Under the pieces are notes generated by a model. That model saw only the letters and a list, made by a program, of their open reading frames with translations, was not told the origin of the DNA and ran no database searches. From the NCBI RefSeq assembly GCF_002796985.1, contig NZ_PEKX01000020.1:473197-537196 (forward strand): a stretch of 64,000 bases of DNA, given 5' to 3'. The stretch comes from Pseudomonas sp. (GTDB taxonomy: Bacteria; Pseudomonadota; Gammaproteobacteria; Pseudomonadales; Pseudomonadaceae). The position numbers were made by a program, and so were the translations under genes. Positions 1 through 8,138 of the stretch are shown in pieces (positions within the stretch are counted from its first letter, which is position 1; every line of letters begins with the position of its first letter).

Positions 1-772
1 CCTCGGCCAGCAGACGTTCGGCGTCTTCCTGCCCAAGACTGACCAGCGCGTTGGCCGAGCGTTCCCGCGAGCAGCTGCAGCGGAACACCAGCGGCTGCGC
101 TTCGAACAGGCGCACATCATCCTCGTGGTACAGGCGGTGCAGCACGGTGGCGTTGTCCAACCCCAGCAGCTCCTCGGCGGAGAGGGTGTCGGCCAGGGTG
201 GTGACGTGCTGCCAACTGGCTTCCCGCGACTCGGCGTCGCGCAGGCGATCGGCCGGCAGTTGCTGCAGCAGCAAACCACGGGCGCGACGGCTGTCGGCGT
301 TGAGCCAGAAGCGGGTCGGCAGTTGCTCGGAGGTGGCGAAATAGGTCGACAGGCAGTCGGCCAGGGTCGCGCCTTCCAGCGGCACGATGCCCTGGTAGCG
401 CTTGCCGTTCTTCGGGTCGACGGTGAGGGTCAGCACGCCGTGAGGCATCAGCTCGGCGAGGCCGGCGGTATCGCCGATGGAGTCCGCGTCATAGCGGGCC
501 AGGCCGCGCACTTCGCGGTCGCTGGAGCACTCCACCATCAGCAGCGGCACGGCGCCGTTGGAACGCGCCTGCAGGACCAGCAGGCCGTCGAACTTCAGGG
601 TGCCGCACAGCAGAGCGGCAGCGGCGAGCATTTCACCCAGCAACTGGGCGACCGGCTGCGGATAGGGGTGTTTGGCTAACACTTCGGCGTAGCTGCGGTC
701 GAGCTCCACCAACTCACCACGGACATCGGTGTTGTCGAACAGAAAACGCTGACTTTGATCGATCTGAGACAT
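1..772 (-). CDS. hslO: Hsp33 redox-regulated chaperone (3' end cut by window edge)
   Basis: Hsp33 is a cytoplasmic holdase chaperone that is switched on when oxidation releases zinc from a four-cysteine centre. The 257 visible residues start MSQIDQSQRF and contain the conserved LFDNTDVRGELV segment near residues 11-22. The first zinc cysteines, C232 and C234 in FRCSCSRER, are present. The second CxxC pair should lie beyond position 1, because the family is about 290 residues long and roughly 35 are missing here. The gene is divergent from the PAP2 gene that starts at 891. The family call is firm; only the C-terminus is unseen. Confidence 0.95.
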   Translation of the reverse strand, partial: MSQIDQSQRFLFDNTDVRGELVELDRSYAEVLAKHPYPQPVAQLLGEMLAAAALLCGTLKFDGLLVLQARSNGAVPLLMVECSSDREVRGLARYDADSIGDTAGLAELMPHGVLTLTVDPKNGKRYQGIVPLEGATLADCLSTYFATSEQLPTRFWLNADSRRARGLLLQQLPADRLRDAESREASWQHVTTLADTLSAEELLGLDNATVLHRLYHEDDVRLFEAQPLVFRCSCSRERSANALVSLGQEDAERLLAE

Positions 773-890
773 GCTTTGCACAACGCTGGGAGAGGCACAA
801 ATAAATGACAAGTTAATGGCAAAGGCCTATAAAGCGCGCTTTGCAGCACCCACCCAGACTCGGTGAGTTCCGTAAGGGGGTATCGATTTT

Positions 891-1691
891 ATGGACAAAA
901 CCACGCCGTTCCAAGCCACCTGGTCTTGGAAGCCCTTCATCGCCTGCCACCTGATGGCGCTCGCCCTGCTTCTGCTGTGGCTCTGGGAGCCCACTCGCAG
1001 CGCGATGGACCTGTTCGATTTCAGCCTGTTCAGCCTGCTCAACCAGCCGCTGGCGACCAACGAAGCCTGGCGCCTGTCCTGGGCCGTAGCCAGCACCCGG
1101 CCGTTCGACCTGCTGGTCGGGGTGATCCTGCTGCTGCTGATGATTCGTGGCGACTGGATCTTCAAGGCAACCCAGGTCCGCGCAGCGACCTTCGGCTTTT
1201 TATGTGCGGCCGTGGTGCTGGTGGTCGTACGCATTCTCTACGCGAAGATCGCCCACAAGCTCGGCTGGCAGCACGCGAGCATTTCCAGCATCGCGCCGGA
1301 TGCCGTGCGCCTGGAACACTTTTTCCCGCAGTGGGAAGACACACCCTTCGAGGTGAAGGACGAATCGGCCCGCAGCTTTCCCGGCGACCACGCCTCGGTG
1401 CTGCTGATCTGGGCGTTGTTCCTCACCCTGTTCGCCCGCACCGCCCTGCAGTGGGTGGTGGTCTGGGGTCTGGCGCTGCTGTTCATGCTGCCGCGCCTGG
1501 TGGCCGGCGCCCATTGGGGCCAGGACGACTACATCGGCGGCGTGCAGATGGCCCTGGTGGCCCTGGCCTGGGGCTGCTTCACGCCCTTCGCCGCCGTGGC
1601 CAGCGCTGCACTGGTGCGCTGGACCAACCCGCTGTTCCGCCTGGCGGCGAAAATCCCGCTGCTCAATCGCCTGAGCGTCGTCGCCGCCTGA
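891..1691 (+). CDS. PAP2-family membrane phosphatase
   Basis: This is a 266-residue integral membrane protein with about six hydrophobic segments. It carries the last two PAP2 motifs: a PGDH variant of the PSGH motif at residues 164-167, and R202-x5-H208-x3-D212 in RLVAGAHWGQD. In this superfamily those histidines and the arginine form the phosphohistidine active site. The site would act on a lipid-linked or isoprenoid phosphate at the inner membrane. The substrate (lipid A, undecaprenyl diphosphate or phosphatidate) cannot be told from the sequence. It is the first of two same-strand phosphatase genes and is divergent from hslO. Confidence 0.85.
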   Translation: MDKTTPFQATWSWKPFIACHLMALALLLLWLWEPTRSAMDLFDFSLFSLLNQPLATNEAWRLSWAVASTRPFDLLVGVILLLLMIRGDWIFKATQVRAATFGFLCAAVVLVVVRILYAKIAHKLGWQHASISSIAPDAVRLEHFFPQWEDTPFEVKDESARSFPGDHASVLLIWALFLTLFARTALQWVVVWGLALLFMLPRLVAGAHWGQDDYIGGVQMALVALAWGCFTPFAAVASAALVRWTNPLFRLAAKIPLLNRLSVVAA

Positions 1692-1841
1692 GCCGTTGGC
1701 CGGTGCCCGCCAGGTGCGCCGGCCATTACTCTCGACGAGAGCATCGGGATATATCCCACAGCGATCTTCCGCGTTTCTTCGTGGTCAATGGAGCATCATC
1801 GCTCTCCCCCGACCGGAGACCCTCAAGGAGTTCGCCTCGCC

Positions 1842-2482
1842 ATGCTGATCGAAACCCGCGCCATCCTGCTCGACATGGACGGCACCCTGGTGCAGTCCAC
1901 CGGTGCCGTCGAACTGGTCTGGGGGCTCTGGTGCCAGCGCCACGGTGTACTGCTCGAAAACGTGCTCTCGATGTGCCACGGGGTGCGCTCGGAGGACGTG
2001 ATCCACCACGTCGCACCGCACCTGGATATCGAAGCCGAACTGGTCGCACTGAATCAGCTGGAGTTCCAGCACGCGATGCAGGGCTCGGTGATAGTCGCCG
2101 GCGCCGACCGCTTCCTCGGCACCCTGGTCGGCCAGCCCTGGGCGGTGGTGACCTCCGCCAGCCGCAAGGTCGCCCTGGAGCGCCTGGCGATCTGCGGCCT
2201 GCCCCTGCCGGACGTGCTGGTCGGCTCCGATGACGTCAGTGCCGGCAAGCCGGACCCACAACCTTATCGGCTCGGCGCCCAGCGCCTGGGCCTGGTGGCG
2301 CAGGACTGCCTGGCCTTCGAGGATGCGCCGGCCGGCGTGCAGAGCGCGCTGGACGCTGGCTGCCAGGTGATTCAGATCGGCACCGGCAGCGCCTTCGATC
2401 CGCGCGTGCGCGCCGTGGTGCCGGACTGGTCAGAGCTGAGCCTGAAGGCGGCGGACGGCAAACTGCTGATCGAGCTGCCCGC

Positions 2483-2492
<10 letters not shown>
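1842..2492 (+). CDS. HAD-superfamily (subfamily IA) phosphatase
   Basis: This is a 216-residue haloacid-dehalogenase fold hydrolase. The motif I aspartates are D11 and D13 in LLDMDGTLVQS. Motif II lies in the VVTSAS region, the motif III lysine is in SAGKPDPQPY, and motif IV is AFEDAPAGVQSA. That last motif is typical of small sugar-phosphate or phosphoglycolate-type phosphatases. The start at 1842 is chosen because AAGGAG lies at 1825-1830; an in-frame upstream start at 1788 has poor coding character. Its last 10 bases overlap the convergent end of hslR. The substrate is not determinable. Confidence 0.85.
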
Positions 2493-2875
<383 letters not shown>

Positions 2876-2967
2876 GTCACCACCTCGTCATGCGGGTCTG
2901 AGAGTGTACCCCGCGCCCCGCTGGCGGGGCACAATCGGCCTGACTAGAATGCCGGCAAACGCCGGGG

Positions 2968-3453
2968 ATGCCTGCCTTGAAGACTTTCGACCAGCTGTCG
3001 GTAATTGGTCTGCGCGAATGGATCGCCCTGCCCGAACTGGGCATGGTCGGCCTGCGCGCGAAGATCGATACCGGCGCCAGCACCTCCACCCTGCACGCCA
3101 GCGACATCGTGCCGTTCGAGCGCGACGGGCAGAGCTGGGTACGCTTCGTCGCCCACCTGGGCACCCAGGTGCAGCGCCGCCATCGCTGCGAAGCACCGGT
3201 GGTGACGATGAAGACCATCAGGAGCTCCAACGGCCAGGCCCAGACCCGCTACGTGATCCGCACCCTGCTGGCTTTGGGCGATGGCGCCTGGCCGGTGGAG
3301 TTCACCCTGGCCTGCCGCAAGACCATGCGTTACCGCGTACTGCTAGGCTCCAAGGCTCTGGTTCAGGGGCAGCTGGTGGTCAACCCCGGCCTGACCTACG
3401 TGCAAGACAAACCCCTCATCATGGTTCCCGCCACCCTCCCAGGTGATCAATGA
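2968..3453 (+). CDS. rimB: RimB-type retropepsin-like protease of the rim operon
   Basis: This 161-residue protein belongs to the family once annotated as ATP-dependent zinc protease (DUF785). The aspartyl-protease-like signature is seen as KIDTGASTS, with D34-T35-G36. In P. fluorescens, RimB works with RimK to control glutamation of ribosomal protein S6. The gene overlaps rimK by four bases (ATGA at 3450-3453), so the two are translationally coupled. The c-di-GMP phosphodiesterase RimA found in some pseudomonads is not next to it here. The start at 2968 fits the MPALKTFDQL N-terminus; the family assignment is firm, the biochemical role is transferred. Confidence 0.85.
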   Translation: MPALKTFDQLSVIGLREWIALPELGMVGLRAKIDTGASTSTLHASDIVPFERDGQSWVRFVAHLGTQVQRRHRCEAPVVTMKTIRSSNGQAQTRYVIRTLLALGDGAWPVEFTLACRKTMRYRVLLGSKALVQGQLVVNPGLTYVQDKPLIMVPATLPGDQ

Positions 3454-4355
3454 AAATTGCTGTGCTGTCGCGCAATCCGCGTCTGTATTCCACCCGTCGT
3501 CTGGTGGAGGCCGGGCAGCAACGCGGCCACGAGATGGTGGTGATCGACACCCTCCGTGCCTACATGAACATCGCCAGCCACAAGCCGCAGATCCATTACC
3601 GCGGCCAGGTGCTGGAAGGCTTCGACGCGGTGATCCCGCGCATCGGTGCCTCGGTGACCTTCTACGGCTGCGCGGTGCTGCGCCAGTTCGAGATGATGGG
3701 CGTGTTCCCGCTCAATGAGTCGGTGGCTATCGCTCGCTCCCGCGACAAGCTGCGCTCGCTGCAGCTGCTCTCGCGCAAGGGCATCGGCCTGCCGGTGACC
3801 GGCTTCGCCCACTCGCCCGACGACGTGCCGGACCTGATCCAGATGGTCGGCGGCGCGCCACTGGTGATCAAGCTGCTGGAAGGCACCCAGGGCATCGGCG
3901 TGGTGCTGTGCGAGACCGAGAAGGCCGCCGAATCCGTGCTGGAGGCCTTCATGGGGCTCAAGCACAACATCATGGTGCAGGAGTACATCAAGGAAGCCGG
4001 CGGCGCCGATATCCGCTGCTTCGTGGTCGGCGACAAAGTGATCGCGTCGATGAAGCGCCAGGCGGCAGCCGGCGAGTTCCGCTCCAACCTGCACCGCGGC
4101 GGCAGCGCCAGCCTGATCAAGATCACCCCGGAAGAACGCATGACTGCCATCCGCGCCGCCAAGGTGATGGGCCTGCACGTCGCCGGCGTCGACATCCTGC
4201 GCTCCAACCACGGCCCGCTGGTGATGGAGGTGAACTCCTCGCCGGGCCTGGAAGGCATCGAGACCACCACCGGCAAGGACATCGCCGGGGTGATCATCGA
4301 GTACCTGGAGAAGAATGGCGGGCCGCATCTGGCGCGCACGAAGGGCAAGGGGTGA
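3450..4355 (+). CDS. rimK: Ribosomal protein S6--L-glutamate ligase
   Basis: This is an ATP-grasp enzyme of 301 residues, the same length as E. coli RimK (300). It begins MKIAVLSRNPRLYSTRRLVE and has the ATP-binding loop KLLEGTQGIGVVLCE near residues 141-155. The metal-binding acidic motif is VMEVNSSPGLEGIE near 258-271. RimK adds glutamates to the C-terminus of ribosomal protein S6, and in Pseudomonas this changes ribosome composition and the proteome. It is the second gene of the rimBK unit with a 4-base overlap. About 330 bp of repeat-rich DNA separates it from ldcA. Confidence 0.96.
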   Translation: MKIAVLSRNPRLYSTRRLVEAGQQRGHEMVVIDTLRAYMNIASHKPQIHYRGQVLEGFDAVIPRIGASVTFYGCAVLRQFEMMGVFPLNESVAIARSRDKLRSLQLLSRKGIGLPVTGFAHSPDDVPDLIQMVGGAPLVIKLLEGTQGIGVVLCETEKAAESVLEAFMGLKHNIMVQEYIKEAGGADIRCFVVGDKVIASMKRQAAAGEFRSNLHRGGSASLIKITPEERMTAIRAAKVMGLHVAGVDILRSNHGPLVMEVNSSPGLEGIETTTGKDIAGVIIEYLEKNGGPHLARTKGKG

Positions 4356-4442
4356 GCCGGGGCTTTCGCGACGCATGCGGCGCGACAGGGATGTCAGGAA
4401 CAAACGCTCATGTAGCGCTCTTCAGCACGGAGCGGGGCTCTG

Positions 4443-4558
4443 CCCTCACCCTAACCCTCTCCCAGAGGGAGAGGGAACTGATCGGCGCAGGTTGAAACGG
4501 CGTCATCAGCCGGCTCGAACGGCTCCCTCTCCCTCTGGGAGAGGGCTGGGGTGAGGGC
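4443..4558. repeat. Inverted pair of CCCTCTCCC-type palindromic repeats
   Basis: Two copies of a roughly 33-bp unit lie at 4443-4475 and 4525-4558 in opposite orientation, 49 bp apart. Each unit begins with CCCTCACCC and contains the palindrome CCCTCTCCC-AGA-GGGAGAGGG. The copies differ at only about two positions. Each can fold alone, and the pair can fold into one long hairpin. They sit between rimK and ldcA, in a gap of about 330 bp with no gene. Confidence 0.85.
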
Positions 4559-4615
4559 AGGCATGGCAACCAATCCAACCGAAAGCACGTGGACCATCGT
4601 TGCCCTACGGCCCCC

Positions 4616-4653
4616 TTCGCGAGCAATAACGATGACGTCCCCCTCGCTCCTAC
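4616..4653. repeat. Single REP half-site interrupted in its loop
   Basis: The sequence begins TTCGCGAGCA and ends CTCGCTCCTAC, which are the two arms of the REP palindrome found intact elsewhere in this window. The two central bases (AG) are replaced by 17 bases at 4626-4642. It lies 30 bp upstream of ldcA. It is a degenerate or interrupted REP rather than a regulatory site that I can define. Confidence 0.6.
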
Positions 4654-4683
4654 AGTTTCTTCTGCCGTAATCGGAGTCCAGCC

Positions 4684-5613
4684 ATGCCCGCTTCCCGCCC
4701 CCACGCCGAACTCACCTGGTCGCCCATCGAGGGCCGCGTCGCGCTGGTTGCGCCGGCCTCGGCGATTGCCGAGGAGGTGCTGGAAGCCACCCTGCGCCAG
4801 CTGGAGGTGCAGGGCATCGACTACCACCTGGGCGAGCACGCCGACGCGCGTTATCGCTACCTGGCCGGCACACCGGAGCAGCGCCTGGAGGACTTCCACG
4901 CCGCCTTCGAGTTGGAAGACGTCAGCGCCGTCTGGTGCCTGCGCGGTGGCTACGGCTGTGGGCAACTCGTTCCGCAACTGGACTGGCAGCGCCTCAAGGC
5001 CGCGTCACCGCGGCCGCTGATCGGCTTCTCGGACATCTCCATCCTGCTCAGCGCCTTCCACCGCCAGGGCCTGCCGGCGGTCCACGGCATGGTCGCCACC
5101 GGCCTCGGTCTGCAACCGCTTAGCGCACCCAGCGAGCAGCGCGAACGCCTGGCTTCGCTGGCCTCGATCAGCCACGTGCTGGCTGGTGGTTCCGGCAAGC
5201 TGGCAGTGCAGCACCTGGCGGGGCCGAAGGCAGCGGTGGAAGGCGAGCTGATCGGCGGCAACCTCACCGCGCTGGCCTGCATGGCCGGCACCGAAGGCGC
5301 GCTGTACGTGCCGGACGGTGCGATCCTGATCCTCGAAGACGTCGGCGAACCCTACTACCGAATCGAACGCAGCCTCTGGCAACTGCTGAACAGCCTGGAT
5401 GGCGCGCAGCTGGGCGCGATCTGCCTGGGCACCTACACCGATTGCCCGCGCAAGGGCGTTGCCCACAGCCTGGAAGAAATCTTCGCCGAGTACGCCGCGC
5501 AACTGGGCGTGCCGCTCTACCACGGCCTGCCCAGCGGCCACGGCGCGCACAACCGCGCCTGGCCCTATGGGCGCCGGGCGGTTCTGCAAGGCAAATCCCT
5601 ACGCTGGGATTAA
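4684..5613 (+). CDS. ldcA: LD-carboxypeptidase (murein tetrapeptide carboxypeptidase)
   Basis: This is a serine peptidase of family S66, 309 residues long. It removes the terminal D-alanine from murein tetrapeptides in the cytoplasm during peptidoglycan recycling. The catalytic triad is visible: S116 in IGFSDIS, E218 in ILEDVGEPYY and H286 in LPSGHGAHN. These are offset by one from the triad described for P. aeruginosa LdcA (S115/E217/H285). The stop overlaps the convergent stop of amgS by a few bases, so the two genes are packed tail to tail without a terminator. Confidence 0.95.
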   Translation: MPASRPHAELTWSPIEGRVALVAPASAIAEEVLEATLRQLEVQGIDYHLGEHADARYRYLAGTPEQRLEDFHAAFELEDVSAVWCLRGGYGCGQLVPQLDWQRLKAASPRPLIGFSDISILLSAFHRQGLPAVHGMVATGLGLQPLSAPSEQRERLASLASISHVLAGGSGKLAVQHLAGPKAAVEGELIGGNLTALACMAGTEGALYVPDGAILILEDVGEPYYRIERSLWQLLNSLDGAQLGAICLGTYTDCPRKGVAHSLEEIFAEYAAQLGVPLYHGLPSGHGAHNRAWPYGRRAVLQGKSLRWD

Positions 5614-6929
5614 TGTGCGTCGCGCGGCAGCAGCAGGCCCAATGGCAGGCAGACGCGCGCTTCCACGCCGCCGCCTTCGCGGTTACGCAACTCGATGCTG
5701 CCGCCGTGCTGTTCGGCGATGCGTTTGACGATGGCCAGCCCGAGGCCGGTGCCCTTGCCGCCGCGCGCTTTGTCGCCACGGAAGAAGGGGTTGAAGATGT
5801 TGTCCAGCTCCTGCGGATCGACGCCAGCACCACGGTCCAGCACGCTGAGTACCACGTAGGGCGCACCGCCGCCGCCGGCCACGTGGGCCGCCACTTCGAC
5901 CTTGCCGCCGCCGTGGTTCAGGCCGTTCTCGATCAGGTTGCCCAGCAGGCGCTTGATCGACACCCGACGGAAGCGGAACAGTGGCAGTGTTTCCAGGCAC
6001 AGGCGCACGCGGTTACCGTTCTGGTTGAAGGCATCGGCCACTTCGCGGATGAGGTCGGCGAGATCGCCCTCTTCCACCGACTCGTCGCGACCATCGCGGA
6101 TGAAGGCGAGGAACTGATCGAGGATGGCATCCATGTCCTCGATGTCGCGGACCATGTCCTCGACCATCTCACGATCGCTGTCGGGCATCAGCTCCAGCGA
6201 CAGGCGCAGGCGCGTCAGCGGCGTGCGCAGGTCGTGAGAAACCCCGGCCAGCATCAACTCGCGCTCACGCCCGCCCTGCTCGACGTCGTCGGCCATCTGG
6301 TTGAATGCGCGGTACACCTCGGCCATCTCGCTGGGCGTTTCCGGCCCCAGTGGCAGGCGCACGCTGCGGCCCTTGCCAAACTCGCGGGAGGCAAACACCA
6401 GACGCTTGAGCGGCTGGCTGAGCAGGCGCACGAAGATCCAGGCGGCCGCCGTGGACAGCAGGCCGATGCCGAGGAACCAACCGAGCACGCTCCAGATCTG
6501 CTGGCCGCGCAGCGGGTGCGGGTAGAGCGGCACGCCGATCCAGCCATCCCCCAGCGAGGGCGCGTGAACCCAGAGCATCGACGGATAATGGATGCGCAGG
6601 CGCGTCTCGGTGTCCATGCCCAGTTCCATGCGCATCTGCCGCTGGAAGATCTCCGTGTACGGCCAGTGCACTTCCTCCGGCTGCCCCTGCTCGTGAGGCG
6701 CCCACTTCAGCCCGGCGGACTGGGCGATGGCTTCCCGCGATTTTTCGTCCGCCGCCCAGTAGGCACGCACGGTCAGCGCCGCGCCGTGGCTGTACTGGCG
6801 GTCGACCAGCATGTCTTCGTTCATCAGCAGGTAGACCAGGGTCAGCGCCTTGGAGAACAGCACGACGATGAGCACCAGCCAGAGGGTGCGGGCGAAGAAG
6901 CTTTGCGGGAACCAGAGGGGTGTTTTCAA
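5610..6929 (-). CDS. amgS: AmgS envelope-stress sensor histidine kinase (EnvZ/OmpR type)
   Basis: This is a membrane histidine kinase. It has a first transmembrane helix (RTLWLVLIVVLF), a periplasmic sensor region, a second helix near residues 150-170, HAMP, an H-box with phospho-accepting His in GVSHDLRTPLTRLRL, and an HATPase_c domain with the G-box GKGTGLGLAIVKRI. AmgS/AmgR respond to aminoglycoside-induced membrane stress in P. aeruginosa. The start is uncertain. A TTG at 6929 gives the conserved N-terminus (M/L)KTPLWFPQSFF, whereas a GTG at 6950 adds seven residues and abuts a REP element. Neither has a strong ribosome site. I prefer 6929, giving 439 residues with the H-box His at 232. 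Confidence 0.92.
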   Translation of the reverse strand: MKTPLWFPQSFFARTLWLVLIVVLFSKALTLVYLLMNEDMLVDRQYSHGAALTVRAYWAADEKSREAIAQSAGLKWAPHEQGQPEEVHWPYTEIFQRQMRMELGMDTETRLRIHYPSMLWVHAPSLGDGWIGVPLYPHPLRGQQIWSVLGWFLGIGLLSTAAAWIFVRLLSQPLKRLVFASREFGKGRSVRLPLGPETPSEMAEVYRAFNQMADDVEQGGRERELMLAGVSHDLRTPLTRLRLSLELMPDSDREMVEDMVRDIEDMDAILDQFLAFIRDGRDESVEEGDLADLIREVADAFNQNGNRVRLCLETLPLFRFRRVSIKRLLGNLIENGLNHGGGKVEVAAHVAGGGGAPYVVLSVLDRGAGVDPQELDNIFNPFFRGDKARGGKGTGLGLAIVKRIAEQHGGSIELRNREGGGVEARVCLPLGLLLPRDAH

Positions 6930-6954
6930 GAAGGCGTTACCAGGAAGCACAACC

Positions 6955-7024
6955 TGTAGGAGCGAGCTTGCTCGCGAACCCGCATCGGCATGAGGGTTTG
7001 TTCGCGAGCAAGCTCGCTCCTACA
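6955..7024. repeat. Paired inverted REP palindromes (REPIN) inside amgRS
   Basis: Two inverted copies of the REP unit (GTAGGAGCGAGC followed by TTGCTCGCGAAC) are separated by a short loop. The pair lies in the gap between the amgR stop at 7034 and the amgS start. It is the first of five intact pairs in this window. As RNA it would form a strong hairpin between the two cistrons. Confidence 0.9.
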
Positions 7025-7033
7025 AAAGAACCA

Positions 7034-7774
7034 TCACTTGCGCGCCGCGCCGTCCGGCACGAACACGTAGCCCACGCCCCAGACGGTCTGGATATAGCGC
7101 GGCTTCGACGGATCGGGCTCGATCAGCCGGCGCAGGCGGGAAATCTGCACGTCGATGGAGCGCTCCAGGGCGTCCCACTCGCGGCCACGGGCCAGGTTCA
7201 TCAGCTTGTCGCGGGTCAGCGGCTCGCGGGCGTGCTGCACCAGGGCCTTGAGCACGGCGAACTCACCCGTGGTGAGCATGTGCACTTCCTCGCCCTTCTT
7301 CAGCTCGCGGGTGGCCAGGTGCAGTTCGTAGTCGCCGAAGGTGACGATCTCGTCCTCGCCCGCCGGTGCGCCCGGCACCAGCGGCGCCTGGCGACGCAGT
7401 ACGGCCTTGATCCGCGCCAGCAGCTCGCGCGGGTTGAATGGCTTGGCGAGGTAGTCGTCGGCGCCTTGTTCCAGGCCGGAGATGCGGCTGGCCTCGTCGC
7501 CCTTGGCGGTGAGCATGATGATCGGGATCTGGTTGTTCGACTCGCGCAGGCGCTTGCATGCGGAGAGGCCATCCTCGCCGGGCATCATCAGGTCGAGCAC
7601 CACCAGCTGGAACAGTTCACGGGCCAGCAGGCGGTCCATCTGCTCGGTGTTTTCGACAGCGCGAACACGGTAACCCTGCTCATCGAGGAAGCGTTCCAGC
7701 AGACGGCGCAGGCGCGCGTCGTCATCGACCACGAGGATCTTTTCGCCTTCCGGCAGGGTGGCAGCGTTGCTCAT
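7034..7774 (-). CDS. amgR: AmgR OmpR-family response regulator
   Basis: This 246-residue response regulator has a receiver domain (KILVVDDDARLRRLLERFL), the phospho-accepting D61 in VVLDLMMPGEDG, and a winged-helix DNA-binding domain over about residues 140-240 (GREWDALERSIDVQISRLRRLIE). It is closely OmpR-like. With AmgS it controls membrane-protease and envelope-stress genes and intrinsic aminoglycoside tolerance in P. aeruginosa. GGGAG precedes the ATG at 7774. It is the first gene of the amgRS unit. Its promoter must lie in the 7775-8138 gap, which it shares with the divergent tex gene. Confidence 0.95.
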   Translation of the reverse strand: MSNAATLPEGEKILVVDDDARLRRLLERFLDEQGYRVRAVENTEQMDRLLARELFQLVVLDLMMPGEDGLSACKRLRESNNQIPIIMLTAKGDEASRISGLEQGADDYLAKPFNPRELLARIKAVLRRQAPLVPGAPAGEDEIVTFGDYELHLATRELKKGEEVHMLTTGEFAVLKALVQHAREPLTRDKLMNLARGREWDALERSIDVQISRLRRLIEPDPSKPRYIQTVWGVGYVFVPDGAARK

Positions 7775-7982
7775 GGAAACTCCCAGAATCTGATTCGGCG
7801 GGCATTATCGCCCAGCCGCCGCGCATCACGGCTTGTCCATTGTTAGCAGATTTTTCCCCGACCAGTCGCCCACCCGGTGAAATTGTCGCGGGTATAATGC
7901 GGCGCTTTTGCGGCGGGGCGTTGTCACAGGCGCTGTCGAATGACCGGAAAACCCGGTCCAGATGCTCTGTTATGAGCCTGTT

Positions 7983-8103
7983 CATGATCTTGCGAGCTAG
8001 AGCAGAACAAGGCGAGGACAGCTGAGATAGCGGAGTTGACTGCAGTCAATGAGCATTTCTCAGTTGGCCTCAACGCAGTTATGCCGACGCGCAGCAGATC
8101 ATG
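7983..8103. repeat. 121-bp imperfect palindromic element upstream of tex
   Basis: The element is bounded by CATGATCT (7983-7990) and its inverted copy AGATCATG (8096-8103). At its centre is the perfect palindrome TTGACTGCAGTCAA (8036-8049), flanked by CTGAGA (8022-8027) and TCTCAG (8058-8063), all sharing one symmetry centre near 8042.5. This nested symmetry suggests a short inverted-repeat (MITE-like) element or a structured transcript. It fills much of the 364-bp gap between amgR and tex. The rest of that gap holds only a TATAAT at 7893-7898 without a matching -35 box. Confidence 0.6.
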
Positions 8104-8138
8104 CGCCCCGTATTTCGTTGGTTTCACCAGGTGGATTT

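Noticed and set aside
863..2233. A 456-codon plus-strand frame across the PAP2 and HAD genes
   Set aside because: It is arginine- and proline-rich, out of frame with both real genes and spans the gap between them.
7893..7898. TATAAT as a sigma-70 promoter for tex
   Set aside because: No -35 hexamer lies at 15-19 bp upstream, so I do not annotate it as a promoter.
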